NCBI RefSeq assembly: GCF_047228935.1
Contig: NZ_JBFEGG010000001.1
Location: 992,001 to 1,056,000, forward strand
Direction: 5' to 3'
Length of the DNA stretch: 64,000 nucleotides
Source: Ornithinibacillus sp047228935
GTDB lineage: Bacteria; Bacillota; Bacilli; Bacillales; Amphibacillaceae
Under the pieces are notes generated by a model. The model was given only the letters and a program-made list of their open reading frames with translations. It did not search any database and was not told the DNA's origin. Shown piece after piece: positions 8,774 through 17,530 of this stretch. Both the position numbers and the translations under genes were made by a program. How positions within the stretch are numbered: position 1 is the stretch's first letter; each line of letters starts with the position of its first letter.

Positions 8774-9224
8774 AACTTCTAATCTTTTCTGTATGCCCAA
8801 AGACTTTTTACCTTATTTAAAGCGACATTTACTTACATAGTACCTTATAAAACTTTTGCAATTACATTTTTAGTCTTTGGCTATTTCAATTTTTTCTTTA
8901 ATAAACGGGAACTAAAGTAAATTTGATTAGCACAAGGGGGGATAGCCTTAAAGGACGGTCTCATGGGAAATTCAAATGTTTTTATTAAGTTATTAATATT
9001 ATTTGGATAGTAAAAAAAATAAGCGATATTTTCATCATCAAAGGTAAGTAAGAAGGGGTTTTCCGTTACAGGAATAAATAAGATTACTTCATCTATTAAA
9101 GCATTAATCCATTTATTTTCTTATTGGTAAGATGGATCTAACGGGATTAAATCATATAACCTTAGTCTGAAATTGGTTTGAATGCAAAGCAGAGTAAATA
9201 CAAAAATGCACAAAAAGATATAAT
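8774..9224. other. Gene-poor flank of the transposon with a possible gene fragment
   Basis: No complete gene is seen. At about 8811-8917 a short plus-strand frame reads as the hydrophobic end of a membrane protein, including FAITFLVFGYFNFFFNKREL before a stop. It has no start or Shine-Dalgarno and looks like a remnant of an unidentified gene. The rest is AT-rich and non-coding. Confidence 0.4.
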
Positions 9225-9361
9225 TGACCAGTGACACAAAAGTACTGAAGTTATAAACCTTGTTAAATTAAGGTTTTTTATTTTTGTTTTAGTATAATTG
9301 TGTCACTAAATTATGACACAATTATACTAAATATACGTTCCAATGACACAAAAATACTTAA
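9225..9361 (+). repeat. Left end of the transposon: terminal repeat and four TnsB-type boxes
   Basis: Boxes sharing the TGACACAA core lie at 9232-9246 (TGACACAAAAGTACT), 9288-9305 (inverted, TTTAGTATAATTGTGTCA), 9314-9331 (TGACACAATTATACTAAA) and 9344-9361 (TGACACAAAAATACTTAA). The second and third form a perfect 18-bp inverted repeat with an 8-bp spacer. The fourth is identical over 18 bp to the terminal box of the other end. Confidence 0.88.
9255..9283 (+). terminator. Terminator inside the left transposon end
   Basis: Stem AAACCTT / AAGGTTT with an 8-nt loop, followed by TTTATTTTTG. It is oriented to stop transcripts entering from the left flank. Confidence 0.6.
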
Positions 9362-9733
9362 TATATGTTATTCCTCGTTTTAATCCATATTTCATTTATC
9401 TGTTTTAATTCTATAGAAATATATTTAGGAAATTTAATAGTGAAAGTCCTAACCGTGGAATGGTTTGTGATAAATTTAAAGGAATTATTATTTTTGGATA
9501 CCAAGAATCACAAATGATTATAAAAATGCTCCAATGAATTAACCATTTATTCCTTCTGAACGATTTATTCTAAAAAACTCGCATTTTTCTTAATTGAAAT
9601 TTTTATACTCGTTACTCAATATAATGATTATTTTTTATAATGGCAGTAATCCACATTAGAGCCGGATAAGTAAGTAGTTTAGCTAAGTTTTATGTGTTTA
9701 TGTTAAAATACATATAATAGTTCGAATATTAAG

Positions 9734-9752
9734 TACTCCGAATAACGGAGTA
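9734..9752. promoter_or_regulatory. Hairpin or operator upstream of the first cargo gene
   Basis: Perfect inverted repeat TACTCCG-AATAA-CGGAGTA, about 60 bp before the ATG at 9814 and just downstream of a promoter-like stretch (9681-9733). It could be a repressor site or a leader hairpin. Confidence 0.45.
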
Positions 9753-9813
9753 AACTAGTTAATTTAATAGCGAATTAAATAGATAAACACAGAGAAAAAG
9801 GGGGAGTAAAATA

Positions 9814-10365
9814 ATGATTGATGAACAAAAGGCTATTACTTCAGTATTGGAATTTCTACACGATGAAAAGAGAAGGACTTTACTTGTAAGAGGTTACGAT
9901 AACGAAGCAAAATTAAAGGTAGTTCTCTCCTGCCTAAATAAAGAGTTTAAACTAGGAATTATAAGAACAAGTGCTATGACTGACATAGCAGATCATATTA
10001 ATCGAGCTTTTAAAAGGGATTTGTTACCTAGCGCTGTAAAATCAACAGCTACATATAAATTGGGGAACATGACTGTTAACATAAACAGTTATGTAACTCA
10101 TACACAATCTAATCCTAAAGGCAATGAGAATACTTTTACTTTATTTTACCCTGTACAACTGGTTCTAGATAATCCTAAAAGATTAAGCAGATTTATAGAT
10201 GAAATAGATAAAATAAGATCTAAGAAAGTAATATTAATCACCACAAATGAGTGGAGTATAGAAAAATGGGATATTGAAAATTACATGGATGAAGTTTACT
10301 TTTATAACGTAGAAAATGACAACCTACAGTTAATCAGAAATCTAAAGAATAACGGTGCAATCTAA
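9814..10365 (+). CDS. Hypothetical cargo protein (183 aa)
   Basis: Not recognised. The N-terminus (RRTLLVRGYDNEAKLKVVLS, about 20-39) looks like the strand-loop-helix of a nucleotide-binding domain but has no GK[ST] Walker A. A later KKVILITTNEW segment (about 146-156) resembles a core beta strand of AAA-type ATPases, so a degenerate ATPase-like fold is possible. There is no signal peptide or membrane helix. An AAAAAGGGGGAG Shine-Dalgarno precedes the ATG. It sits between the transposon end and tnsA, 100 bp upstream of the HEPN-like gene and on the same strand. The two may form a module, but the gap and a possible internal promoter leave this open. Confidence 0.65.
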   Translation: MIDEQKAITSVLEFLHDEKRRTLLVRGYDNEAKLKVVLSCLNKEFKLGIIRTSAMTDIADHINRAFKRDLLPSAVKSTATYKLGNMTVNINSYVTHTQSNPKGNENTFTLFYPVQLVLDNPKRLSRFIDEIDKIRSKKVILITTNEWSIEKWDIENYMDEVYFYNVENDNLQLIRNLKNNGAI

Positions 10366-10466
10366 GAATCAGGAAAGAATTGAAAGTACCAATGTGTGGT
10401 TTTTTCGTTGTAGAACTGGCTGGATTGCCAAAGTAGTTTTACTACACATAGATTGGGAGGGGTAGG

Positions 10467-11744
10467 ATGAATGGATATTTTTTTGGAGAATTTAATCCAA
10501 CTGCAATTATCTATGATGGTTTTTTTACCTTGAATAACGGCACAAATACACTTAAGATAAAAGGCACTATAGTAAATTCTTTTAGTTATATATATGAAAT
10601 AAAATTTACAGGTGAAATAATAGATGATATCTATAACAATATACTTAACTCCCAGTTACTAGGAAAATATACTCTACAAGCTGGCAATTTCGTTGGCGAA
10701 GGATACCTTTATAGAATATGTGGGAATATTGTATTCGGCAAAATTCTTAGGGAAATACAGTATGAATTAAAAGAGATGAACAAACTAACCTTTTCTTTAG
10801 TAAATCTAATACCTATAGGAGATAAAGTCATAGAAGAAGAACGTAGAACATATCTTGGGTTTTCTTCTCTATTATTTGATGATTGGTCAATAGAATTAGA
10901 GAAGAAAATAGATTATAAGCAAATATACGAAGAACTGGAAACACACAAAGGATTTGCTAATACACACATTGGTAAACTTACCAATAAAAACAATGAGAAT
11001 TTCACCTATAAAGACGCTAAGGTAATTTTGAACAAATTATATTCATATTTGTCATTTATTTGCGGGAGAAGAATTTTCCCTTGCGAAATAAAAGGGTATA
11101 ACAACCTAGAGTTGGTTTTTTCTAGTTATGAAAATAAACTGATAGATACCTGGTCAACTCTTAATACGTGGTATCCTAAAAACAAAAAAGAAATATTTCC
11201 GGAATTATTTCAAAACTTTTCTTTACTTTGGGAAAGGGAGCCTTGGAAAAGATCAAAGAATTTACTGCTTGGTACCTATTTTGAGTGTTTCTCACATGTA
11301 ACACTTGAAAACAGGATTACAAATATCCAAATAGCATTAGAGCTGATTTCAAAATTGTATCTAGTAGATGATATGAAAGAATTGTCTAATAGAAAATTCA
11401 AAGGGAAAGATACTACTGAGAAATTAGAACATTTATTTATAAGTATGGGAATAAATTTAGACTCACTATTTGATTATATTAAGAGAAAAAATCTAGATAC
11501 TGACAATCCAGTTGAATTTCTTGTAAAAGTTAGAAATTCTATTGTTCATCCAAAGAAAAAAGTTATGCTTTCATATGAAAACTTAAGTTGTGCATATCAT
11601 ATTGGTATATGGATGCTGGAGATGTGTGTATTAAGACTACTTAATTATAGTGGTAGATATAATAACAGATTATCAAAGAACAAATGGCATGGTGATGTAG
11701 AAAATGGAGGTAGCTATTACAATGTACCGTGGCTTAAATTATAA
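10467..11744 (+). CDS. HEPN-type protein, putative RNase of an abortive-infection kind
   Basis: 425 residues, soluble. The N-terminal two thirds (about 1-240) is beta-rich and unrecognised, similar in layout to the N-terminal domain of ApeA-like proteins. The C-terminal helical part (about 275-400) contains VRNSIVHP: Arg356 and His361 fit the R-x4-H signature of HEPN RNases, with conserved-looking helices on both sides (IQIALELISKLYL, IWMLEMCVLRLL). HEPN proteins of this form occur in antiphage and toxin-antitoxin contexts. A strong GGGAGGGG Shine-Dalgarno precedes the ATG. The location next to a Tn7-like end, outside the tns operon, fits defence cargo, which is inference. Confidence 0.65.
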   Translation: MNGYFFGEFNPTAIIYDGFFTLNNGTNTLKIKGTIVNSFSYIYEIKFTGEIIDDIYNNILNSQLLGKYTLQAGNFVGEGYLYRICGNIVFGKILREIQYELKEMNKLTFSLVNLIPIGDKVIEEERRTYLGFSSLLFDDWSIELEKKIDYKQIYEELETHKGFANTHIGKLTNKNNENFTYKDAKVILNKLYSYLSFICGRRIFPCEIKGYNNLELVFSSYENKLIDTWSTLNTWYPKNKKEIFPELFQNFSLLWEREPWKRSKNLLLGTYFECFSHVTLENRITNIQIALELISKLYLVDDMKELSNRKFKGKDTTEKLEHLFISMGINLDSLFDYIKRKNLDTDNPVEFLVKVRNSIVHPKKKVMLSYENLSCAYHIGIWMLEMCVLRLLNYSGRYNNRLSKNKWHGDVENGGSYYNVPWLKL

Positions 11745-12110
11745 TGAAGTTCCTAGTTTAGTAAATACTTTTAGGTGCTTATGCACACTACCCAATTACA
11801 CTGTGACAATGAGTAACGGCACATGAATAAGAAGGCATGCTATTCCTGTGTTAGCAATCGATATGAGTTATATTTTATTTACCGACACAATTTTTTACCA
11901 TTGGAGAAGAATACTATGTATCAAGAGATTAGTGTTGTAACCGTAAAGGAAGCCTCAAGTGTTAGTATAAGATATCTTACATTCTTACCATGATTTACTT
12001 TGCTTATAGTTAACTTTAATATGTCTTTTAGGTTTAAATTAAAGGATAATTAACCATTCACTATTTGATGCGTTAGTAGAAGTGGCGAATGCTGAAACAT
12101 AAACTTCAAT

Positions 12111-12138
12111 AGAGCGAAGATTATAATTTTCGCTCTTG
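12111..12138 (+). terminator. Hairpin terminator before tnsA
   Basis: Stem AGAGCGAA / TTCGCTCT (8 bp, 10-nt loop) with a weak U tract. It is the only structure noticed in the 460-bp gene-free stretch 11745-12203. Confidence 0.55.
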
Positions 12139-12203
12139 TACTATTGCCATATTTTGTATATTATCTAATCAAGTGAAGAATAATTAATACGAGGAGGTAT
12201 AAC

Positions 12204-12851
12204 ATGTATAGCCCTGTCGTTGACCCTTCCAAAAAGCATTATGGTGCAAACTTCTGGGATAGTTATAGTAACAAAATTAATAGAGATGTTCATTTTTATA
12301 GTGATTTAGAATATGACCATTGGATTCATATTGAAACCAATCCAAATGTTGTAGATTTTTGTGAGAAACCAATGAAAATAAAAGGCATTATAGATGGCAA
12401 AATCCATGAAACAACATTTGATATGTGGATAAAATGGAAAGACGGTAACGAAGAATTTATTGAAGTTGCCTACAATAAGGATGTGCTGAATCGCAAAGAT
12501 ACCAAAAGACGTATTTTCCTTCAGAGAGAGTGGATTAAGAATAATAATCGTAATTACCGAATTGTTGATGAAACTCAAGTTAGAAAACAACCACTATTAG
12601 ATAACCTCAAAGTTATACTTCCATATACTAAAGATTTCTATAAATTAAATGAGATTTCTATATTCTCGCTTTTAAGATATATTAATGAAAAACCTGCAAC
12701 ATTCCAAGAGTTAATAGATAATACTAGCCAAAAAGACGTTTTTACTTTCTACCAAAATATATTTTACCTATATTATGAAGGAAAAATCAATTTTAATATT
12801 GAGGAGCAACATTTCAACTATTTAACAAAGGTGTGGAGAAGGTATGAGTAA
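12204..12851 (+). CDS. tnsA: TnsA-like endonuclease of the Tn7-like transposon
   Basis: 215 residues. In Tn7, TnsA is a restriction-like nuclease that cuts the 5' ends of the element and, with TnsB, gives cut-and-paste transposition. The N-terminal nuclease domain shows E36 (SDLEYD), D73 (TTFDMW) and E87 (FIEVAY). The usual catalytic Lys two residues after the Glu is Ala89; the nearest Lys is K92. The C-terminal part (about 120-215) would be the TnsC-binding helix-turn-helix domain. A GAGGAGG Shine-Dalgarno precedes the ATG. The gene overlaps tnsB by 8 bp, so translation is coupled. Loss of the Lys may make it inactive or a variant. Confidence 0.85.
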   Translation: MYSPVVDPSKKHYGANFWDSYSNKINRDVHFYSDLEYDHWIHIETNPNVVDFCEKPMKIKGIIDGKIHETTFDMWIKWKDGNEEFIEVAYNKDVLNRKDTKRRIFLQREWIKNNNRNYRIVDETQVRKQPLLDNLKVILPYTKDFYKLNEISIFSLLRYINEKPATFQELIDNTSQKDVFTFYQNIFYLYYEGKINFNIEEQHFNYLTKVWRRYE

Positions 12852-14856
12852 ATATAAAAGGCTATTAGATCAACCGAATATACCAAATGAATATCTTAAT
12901 AGAACGACTTGGCCAACAGTAAATGAAAATATATTATTGGATAATGAAAAGAAAGAGATATTTATAAAAAGAAAAAAAGCTATAGATATGTATATTGATA
13001 ATGAAAAGACTATTAATGAAATTTGTAAGATAACAAATATTAATCAAACGGACTTATATAGATTATTAAAACGTTGCTTAGAAATAGATAATACAGGACA
13101 ACCTTTTGGATATAGGGCTTTGATTCCAAACTTTAGAGTTAAAAGATATACCCGTGAAGAAAATATCGATGGTTTTTTTAACGATGAAGAGAAGAAGCTC
13201 ACTGGAGCCTTTATGAAATTTCTTCGCAAATTCCCTGATATCGAAGATGAAATAAATGAAATGGTTTTTAAAAAGAAAAAAAATAACCCCACAACTAACA
13301 TTCCTTTGGGAAAAGATCTGCATAGAAAATTTGTTAACATATGCAAAATGCATCCTTTAATTGATTTTAATAAAGGAGACTATCCTTCTAACACTGAAGA
13401 TTTTGGAAAAAGGTCATTTTATAGGTATATAAGACAACTAAAGATAAATAATCCCCACAAATCCATAAATGCATATGGCAAAGACTCTGAAGTTCTTCTA
13501 AGAACAACAGGTGAGGGTGATAAATCAAACAATATCATAAGACCCTTCCAACGTGTTGAATTTGATGGGCATAAAATAGATACATCTATTGCCATAAAAT
13601 ATACTTCACCGGAAGGTGATGAAATTACAGATGTAATGGAACGTATTTGGTTATTAGCTATAGTTGATTGTGGAACTAGTTGTATATTGGGTGCTACTCT
13701 CGTGTTAAATAAAGAATATTCTGCATCCGATGTACTTACATGTATTAAAACCAGTATTCTTCCTAAGTCTCCAATTGAACTAATGATACCTGGTCTTAAA
13801 TATCCTGAATATGGTGGTTTCCCATCAGATATTATTCCTGAAACCCAATATGCTGTTTGGGATGAGATGTTATTTGATAATGCAAAGGCAAATATTGCCA
13901 AAATAGTAAAAAGCAAACTTAAGAAGATAGTTGGATGTCAAGTAAATACTGGCCCTGTTGGAACTCCGACGAGGAGACCATTGATAGAGAAATTTTTCCA
14001 TTTACTCGAGATAAATGGCTTTCAAAAATTAACTACCACTACGGGTAGCAATCTAAAGGACTCCAAAAGACAAAATCCTGAAGAAAAAGCGGTAAAGTAT
14101 GAGGTAACTTCAGATGAAATTGAACAACTTTTGGAAGTTTTAATTACAGAACGTAATGGAACCCCCTTACAAAGTTTAAATGGACTTACCCCACTCGAAG
14201 CAATGCAACAGCGAATTAACAGGAAAATGCCATATAGAAAGCTAGATGAAGAATATAGGGATGGCTATGAATTTCATACAATTGAAATTGAGCGGGTTAT
14301 TAGAGGATCTTTAAAAAATGGGAGAAGACCTCATATTACCTATATGGGCACGAAATATAGAAATGAAGTTCTTTCTGGAGCCTTTAATCTTATAGGTGAA
14401 AAATTAACTTTAGTTATAAACATTGATGACTTGAGAATGATAAAAGCCTATTTACCTAATGGAGCAGAACTAGGAATTCTGAAAGCAACCGGTAAGTGGT
14501 ATATTCATAAACACAGTCTTAAATTACGTAAAACAATTCTTAAATTAGTTAGGGAGGGACAATTAAAAATTTCATTAGAAGAAGATAATCCCATAGAGGT
14601 ATATCATCTATATTTAAAAGAAAAGGCAAAAAATAATAAAAGTGTGAGGAATCAACTTGCATCGTTCGAAAAATCTTTGAGTCAAGATAAAAAAAACACA
14701 GATAGCTTAAATAGTGATTCTTTAGATTCAACTCCCAATAGTAATTCAACTGACACAAAAATATCAAATTTTCCATCTCGGCAAGCAAATGGTAAACAGA
14801 ATTCTACTAATATAAACAAGTATAAAAAAAGGGAAAGATTCTCTTTTAATTCATAA
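12844..14856 (+). CDS. tnsB: TnsB-like DDE transposase
   Basis: 670 residues. The retroviral-integrase-fold transposase binds the TGACAC boxes and joins the 3' ends to target DNA. The catalytic triad is visible: D241 (RVEFDGHKI), D345 (LFDNAKAN) and E382 (RPLIEKFF), with the 36-residue D-to-E spacing usual for this family. N-terminal helix-turn-helix regions (about 45-75 and 150-210) would bind the ends. A Mu-type beta-barrel domain follows (about 490-560). The C-terminal tail is Ser/Asn/Lys-rich and disordered, and would contact TnsC. A TGACACAAAAATATC box similar to the transposon ends lies inside the 3' coding part (14751-14765). Confidence 0.93.
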   Translation: MSKYKRLLDQPNIPNEYLNRTTWPTVNENILLDNEKKEIFIKRKKAIDMYIDNEKTINEICKITNINQTDLYRLLKRCLEIDNTGQPFGYRALIPNFRVKRYTREENIDGFFNDEEKKLTGAFMKFLRKFPDIEDEINEMVFKKKKNNPTTNIPLGKDLHRKFVNICKMHPLIDFNKGDYPSNTEDFGKRSFYRYIRQLKINNPHKSINAYGKDSEVLLRTTGEGDKSNNIIRPFQRVEFDGHKIDTSIAIKYTSPEGDEITDVMERIWLLAIVDCGTSCILGATLVLNKEYSASDVLTCIKTSILPKSPIELMIPGLKYPEYGGFPSDIIPETQYAVWDEMLFDNAKANIAKIVKSKLKKIVGCQVNTGPVGTPTRRPLIEKFFHLLEINGFQKLTTTTGSNLKDSKRQNPEEKAVKYEVTSDEIEQLLEVLITERNGTPLQSLNGLTPLEAMQQRINRKMPYRKLDEEYRDGYEFHTIEIERVIRGSLKNGRRPHITYMGTKYRNEVLSGAFNLIGEKLTLVINIDDLRMIKAYLPNGAELGILKATGKWYIHKHSLKLRKTILKLVREGQLKISLEEDNPIEVYHLYLKEKAKNNKSVRNQLASFEKSLSQDKKNTDSLNSDSLDSTPNSNSTDTKISNFPSRQANGKQNSTNINKYKKRERFSFNS

Positions 14857-14872
14857 AAAATGAGGTGTAGAA

Positions 14873-15874
14873 ATGTCTAACGCTTATAAAAACAGCTCAA
14901 AACCAGAGATTTCAACAAGGCCTTCCATTCCTAGTGGAGGGCACCCAATTGAGCAAGGTGACTATTTAATTGATACTATTTCTATAAACGAATTAGCAGA
15001 CTCTGTACTGAAATGGATTAATTTAAGAAATCCTGGAGCGGTTATTTATGGTGAGCCACGATTAGGAAAAAGCTATGCAATAAAATATATTCAGAAGGTC
15101 TTCGATTTAAAATATAAAAGTCAATGGTTTACTTATATAGTTAGAACGAGAAAGATGAGAAACCCTAATGAAAATCGTTTTTTTGAACATTTATTAAAGG
15201 ATATTGGACATGAACTCTATAATATAGGAAAAGTAGATGCTAAAAGAGACAGATTAATTAATTTCCTATTTGAAAGAGGAAACCGTTCTATTAGGAACCA
15301 AATCGTATTATTTATTGATGACGCACAACGATTAGGCACTGTAGAATACGAATGGTTAATGGATGTTTATAACGAATTAGAAAGCTATGGAATAACACTA
15401 ACAACAATCCTAGTTGGACAAAAAGAATTATCTAATAGGAGAAATACTTATTTAACATCAGACAAACAAATTGTTGGTAGATTTATGATTCATGAAAATA
15501 GATTCTATGGATTAAGAGAACCTGAGGAGTTAGCATTTTTATTATCTTCTTATGATGATGTTACGGAGTATCCAACGAATAGTGGTTGGAGTTATACGCG
15601 TTACTTTTTCCCAGTTGCTTATTCGGAAGGGTTGCGTCTAGAAAATGAAACTGAGGTAATATGGCAATGTATTCAAGAAATTAGGGCCAAAGCAGGAGTA
15701 AAACATAAAATAGAAATACCAATGCACTATATGATAGCTATTATAAATTATGTATTAAAAAAATTTGGTGCTAATGAGGGGAATGAAAGATGGCCAACTA
15801 CAAACATGTGGCTTGAAGCAATCATTGAATCTGGATATGTCAATGCTGCTGAGGTAATCAGTTATGATGATTAG
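14873..15874 (+). CDS. tnsC: TnsC-like AAA+ ATPase, transposition regulator
   Basis: 333 residues. TnsC-type ATPases form filaments on target DNA and link the target selector (TniQ/TnsD) to the TnsA-TnsB transposase. Walker A is GEPRLGKS (60-67), Walker B is VLFIDD (145-150) followed by AQRLG, and a sensor-1-like TTILVGQKEL follows. The RFMIHENRFYGL segment matches the part after sensor 1 in TnsC/TniB proteins. A GAGGTG Shine-Dalgarno precedes the ATG, 16 bp after tnsB. The gene overlaps the next one (tniQ) by 11 bp, so the four genes form one operon. Confidence 0.9.
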   Translation: MSNAYKNSSKPEISTRPSIPSGGHPIEQGDYLIDTISINELADSVLKWINLRNPGAVIYGEPRLGKSYAIKYIQKVFDLKYKSQWFTYIVRTRKMRNPNENRFFEHLLKDIGHELYNIGKVDAKRDRLINFLFERGNRSIRNQIVLFIDDAQRLGTVEYEWLMDVYNELESYGITLTTILVGQKELSNRRNTYLTSDKQIVGRFMIHENRFYGLREPEELAFLLSSYDDVTEYPTNSGWSYTRYFFPVAYSEGLRLENETEVIWQCIQEIRAKAGVKHKIEIPMHYMIAIINYVLKKFGANEGNERWPTTNMWLEAIIESGYVNAAEVISYDD

Positions 15875-17414
15875 ATTAACTTTTCCAAACAGAAATTCTA
15901 AACAATCCTCATATACATGGAATCCTTCATGGATAGGACTCTTTGAATCACCTTGGAGTATATTGAAAAAGTTCCAGGAAGTAAATAGTTTAAATACTAG
16001 GGAACTGAATGAAGTATTGGCCATTGAAGGATTTAAAACTGATAAAAGAGTTTCGTTGTATGGTTTGGGTCAGTTGGATAGAAATTTAACAAAACAAGCC
16101 CTTCAATTTGATCTTATACAAGAGAATAAGCTATTACTGCATAAGTTACTCTCACCGTTATACAACTTTAAAGGAGATATTGAACAGCGCTTTTTACGGC
16201 AACATTTAACATTTTGTCCCGCATGTTTGGTGAACAAATACCATTCGTTACTTCATCAATTCCTTTTCATACATAAATGTCCTTTTCACTCAATAGAATT
16301 ACTCAATGACTGTCCTCAATGTAATCAAAGGATACCTTTTGAGCTAGATGATACTTATTATAAATCACCATTCGTTTGTAAGTGTGGATTCGAGTTCGCA
16401 AAATTTGACCGACGTATTAATACTCTTACTACTATTAAAATAAAAGATTCTAATATTATGAAGTGGTTAAAATATGAAAAAAAATTTATTCATTCTGTTA
16501 ATTACTCACTTCAGTTTATGGAAGGGTTTGGAAAAGATAGTAGCTATCAAGAAGAAGATTTCAAATATAATCTTTCAGATATATTTTTTGTAGTAGAGAA
16601 TAACAAAGGCTTTATTCATACAAAAGAGAAGATTTCACTAACTAGGTCTATCCCTCAAATAATTAACACAAGGGAGAAAAAGCTAAAAAAATACAAATTA
16701 ATTTTTAATAAAGATCATATAATTAGCGACCTTCAATCTGAGTCCTATTTGATGTGTAATCAATTATTTAAATCTATTGCTAGACACTTGAGAAATACAA
16801 TATTAAAAAAACATATTGGGTGTATTAAAAATTTCACTAGATACTCGGACAACTTGGTACTTGAGGATGTTTGTCCATATGCTATTGCCTACATAATATG
16901 GAGAAGTAGACTGCAGAATTTTAAAAGTATGGATTATGTGGACAACTATGGTACTACACCTTTTTGTAGAGAGCATTATACTAGATACGGTTACCCAATA
17001 GTAAATGGTTATGAATAAATTGATAGAATTCATTCGACTATCCAACGCGAGGAAGAATCTGGAAGAAGAGCATTATTCCACTGGAAAATGAATCGCATCG
17101 TTGGTGAATATATTCTAGCTGATTTTAAAAGGTGTTTAACAGCTGCCAATGATTTCGTAACTGGAAAAGGATTTGATTGGAAGTATATTGACAGTTTTAA
17201 CCTCTTATCGAAAGTAATTATAGCAACCCCAAAAAATCCGTTAAATTCATATCTTCTATATATAAAGTCGCCCATCCTTATAACTGAAATAGTTAAAGAA
17301 TATAGGTGCCCTAATAACTTCTTTAAAAAAGGTAGATTTAGGGGAAAGGAATATAAATTTATTAAACCGAACTTTGAAATATTAGACATATTAGACAAAT
17401 TATATTTTAAATAA
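15864..17414 (+). pseudogene. tniQ: TniQ/TnsD-like target selector interrupted by an in-frame TAA
   Basis: The reading frame begins MMIRLTFPNRN, overlaps tnsC, and carries a TniQ zinc-finger layout: C118/C121, C139/H142, C150/C153, C172/C174. After 384 codons a TAA (17016-17018) stops it. The same frame then stays open for 131 more codons up to 17414, just before a strong terminator. The downstream part (FHWKMNRIVGEYILADFKRC) parallels the C-terminal region of the second tniQ (ELIYMINRTMSILIINHFYN), so the gene was once about 515 residues long. A truncated 384-aa TniQ may still be made; many TniQ proteins are that short. Its role would be target-site choice. Pseudogene status is likely but not certain. 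Confidence 0.8.
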
Positions 17415-17434
17415 CTCACATAAAATTATTCTAT

Positions 17435-17472
17435 GGACACTCTCAAAGTTATTCTGAGTGTCCAACTTTTTT
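17435..17472 (+). terminator. Intrinsic terminator closing the tnsABC-tniQ operon
   Basis: Perfect 8-bp stem GGACACTC / GAGTGTCC followed by AACTTTTTT. It lies 20 bp after the second stop (17414) rather than after the TAA at 17018, which supports the longer original gene. Confidence 0.85.
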
Positions 17473-17530
17473 ATGACTAAATTATATATGAAAGGGGAAA
17501 ATAGGAAAAAATAAGAAGGTATGACGTAAA

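Noticed and set aside
11745..12203. Searched for a CRISPR array or guide RNA beside tnsA (as in CRISPR-associated transposons)
   Set aside because: No repeated spacers or direct repeats were seen, and no cas genes occur in the window.
13419..13916. Long minus-strand frame inside tnsB
   Set aside because: Antisense shadow of the conserved catalytic domain; no ribosome site and no recognisable domain.
15864..17414. Recoding of TAA as an amino acid, considered because two genes in the element have in-frame TAA
   Set aside because: All other genes use TAA as a true stop, and no suppressor tRNA is visible; two independent lesions are the simpler reading.
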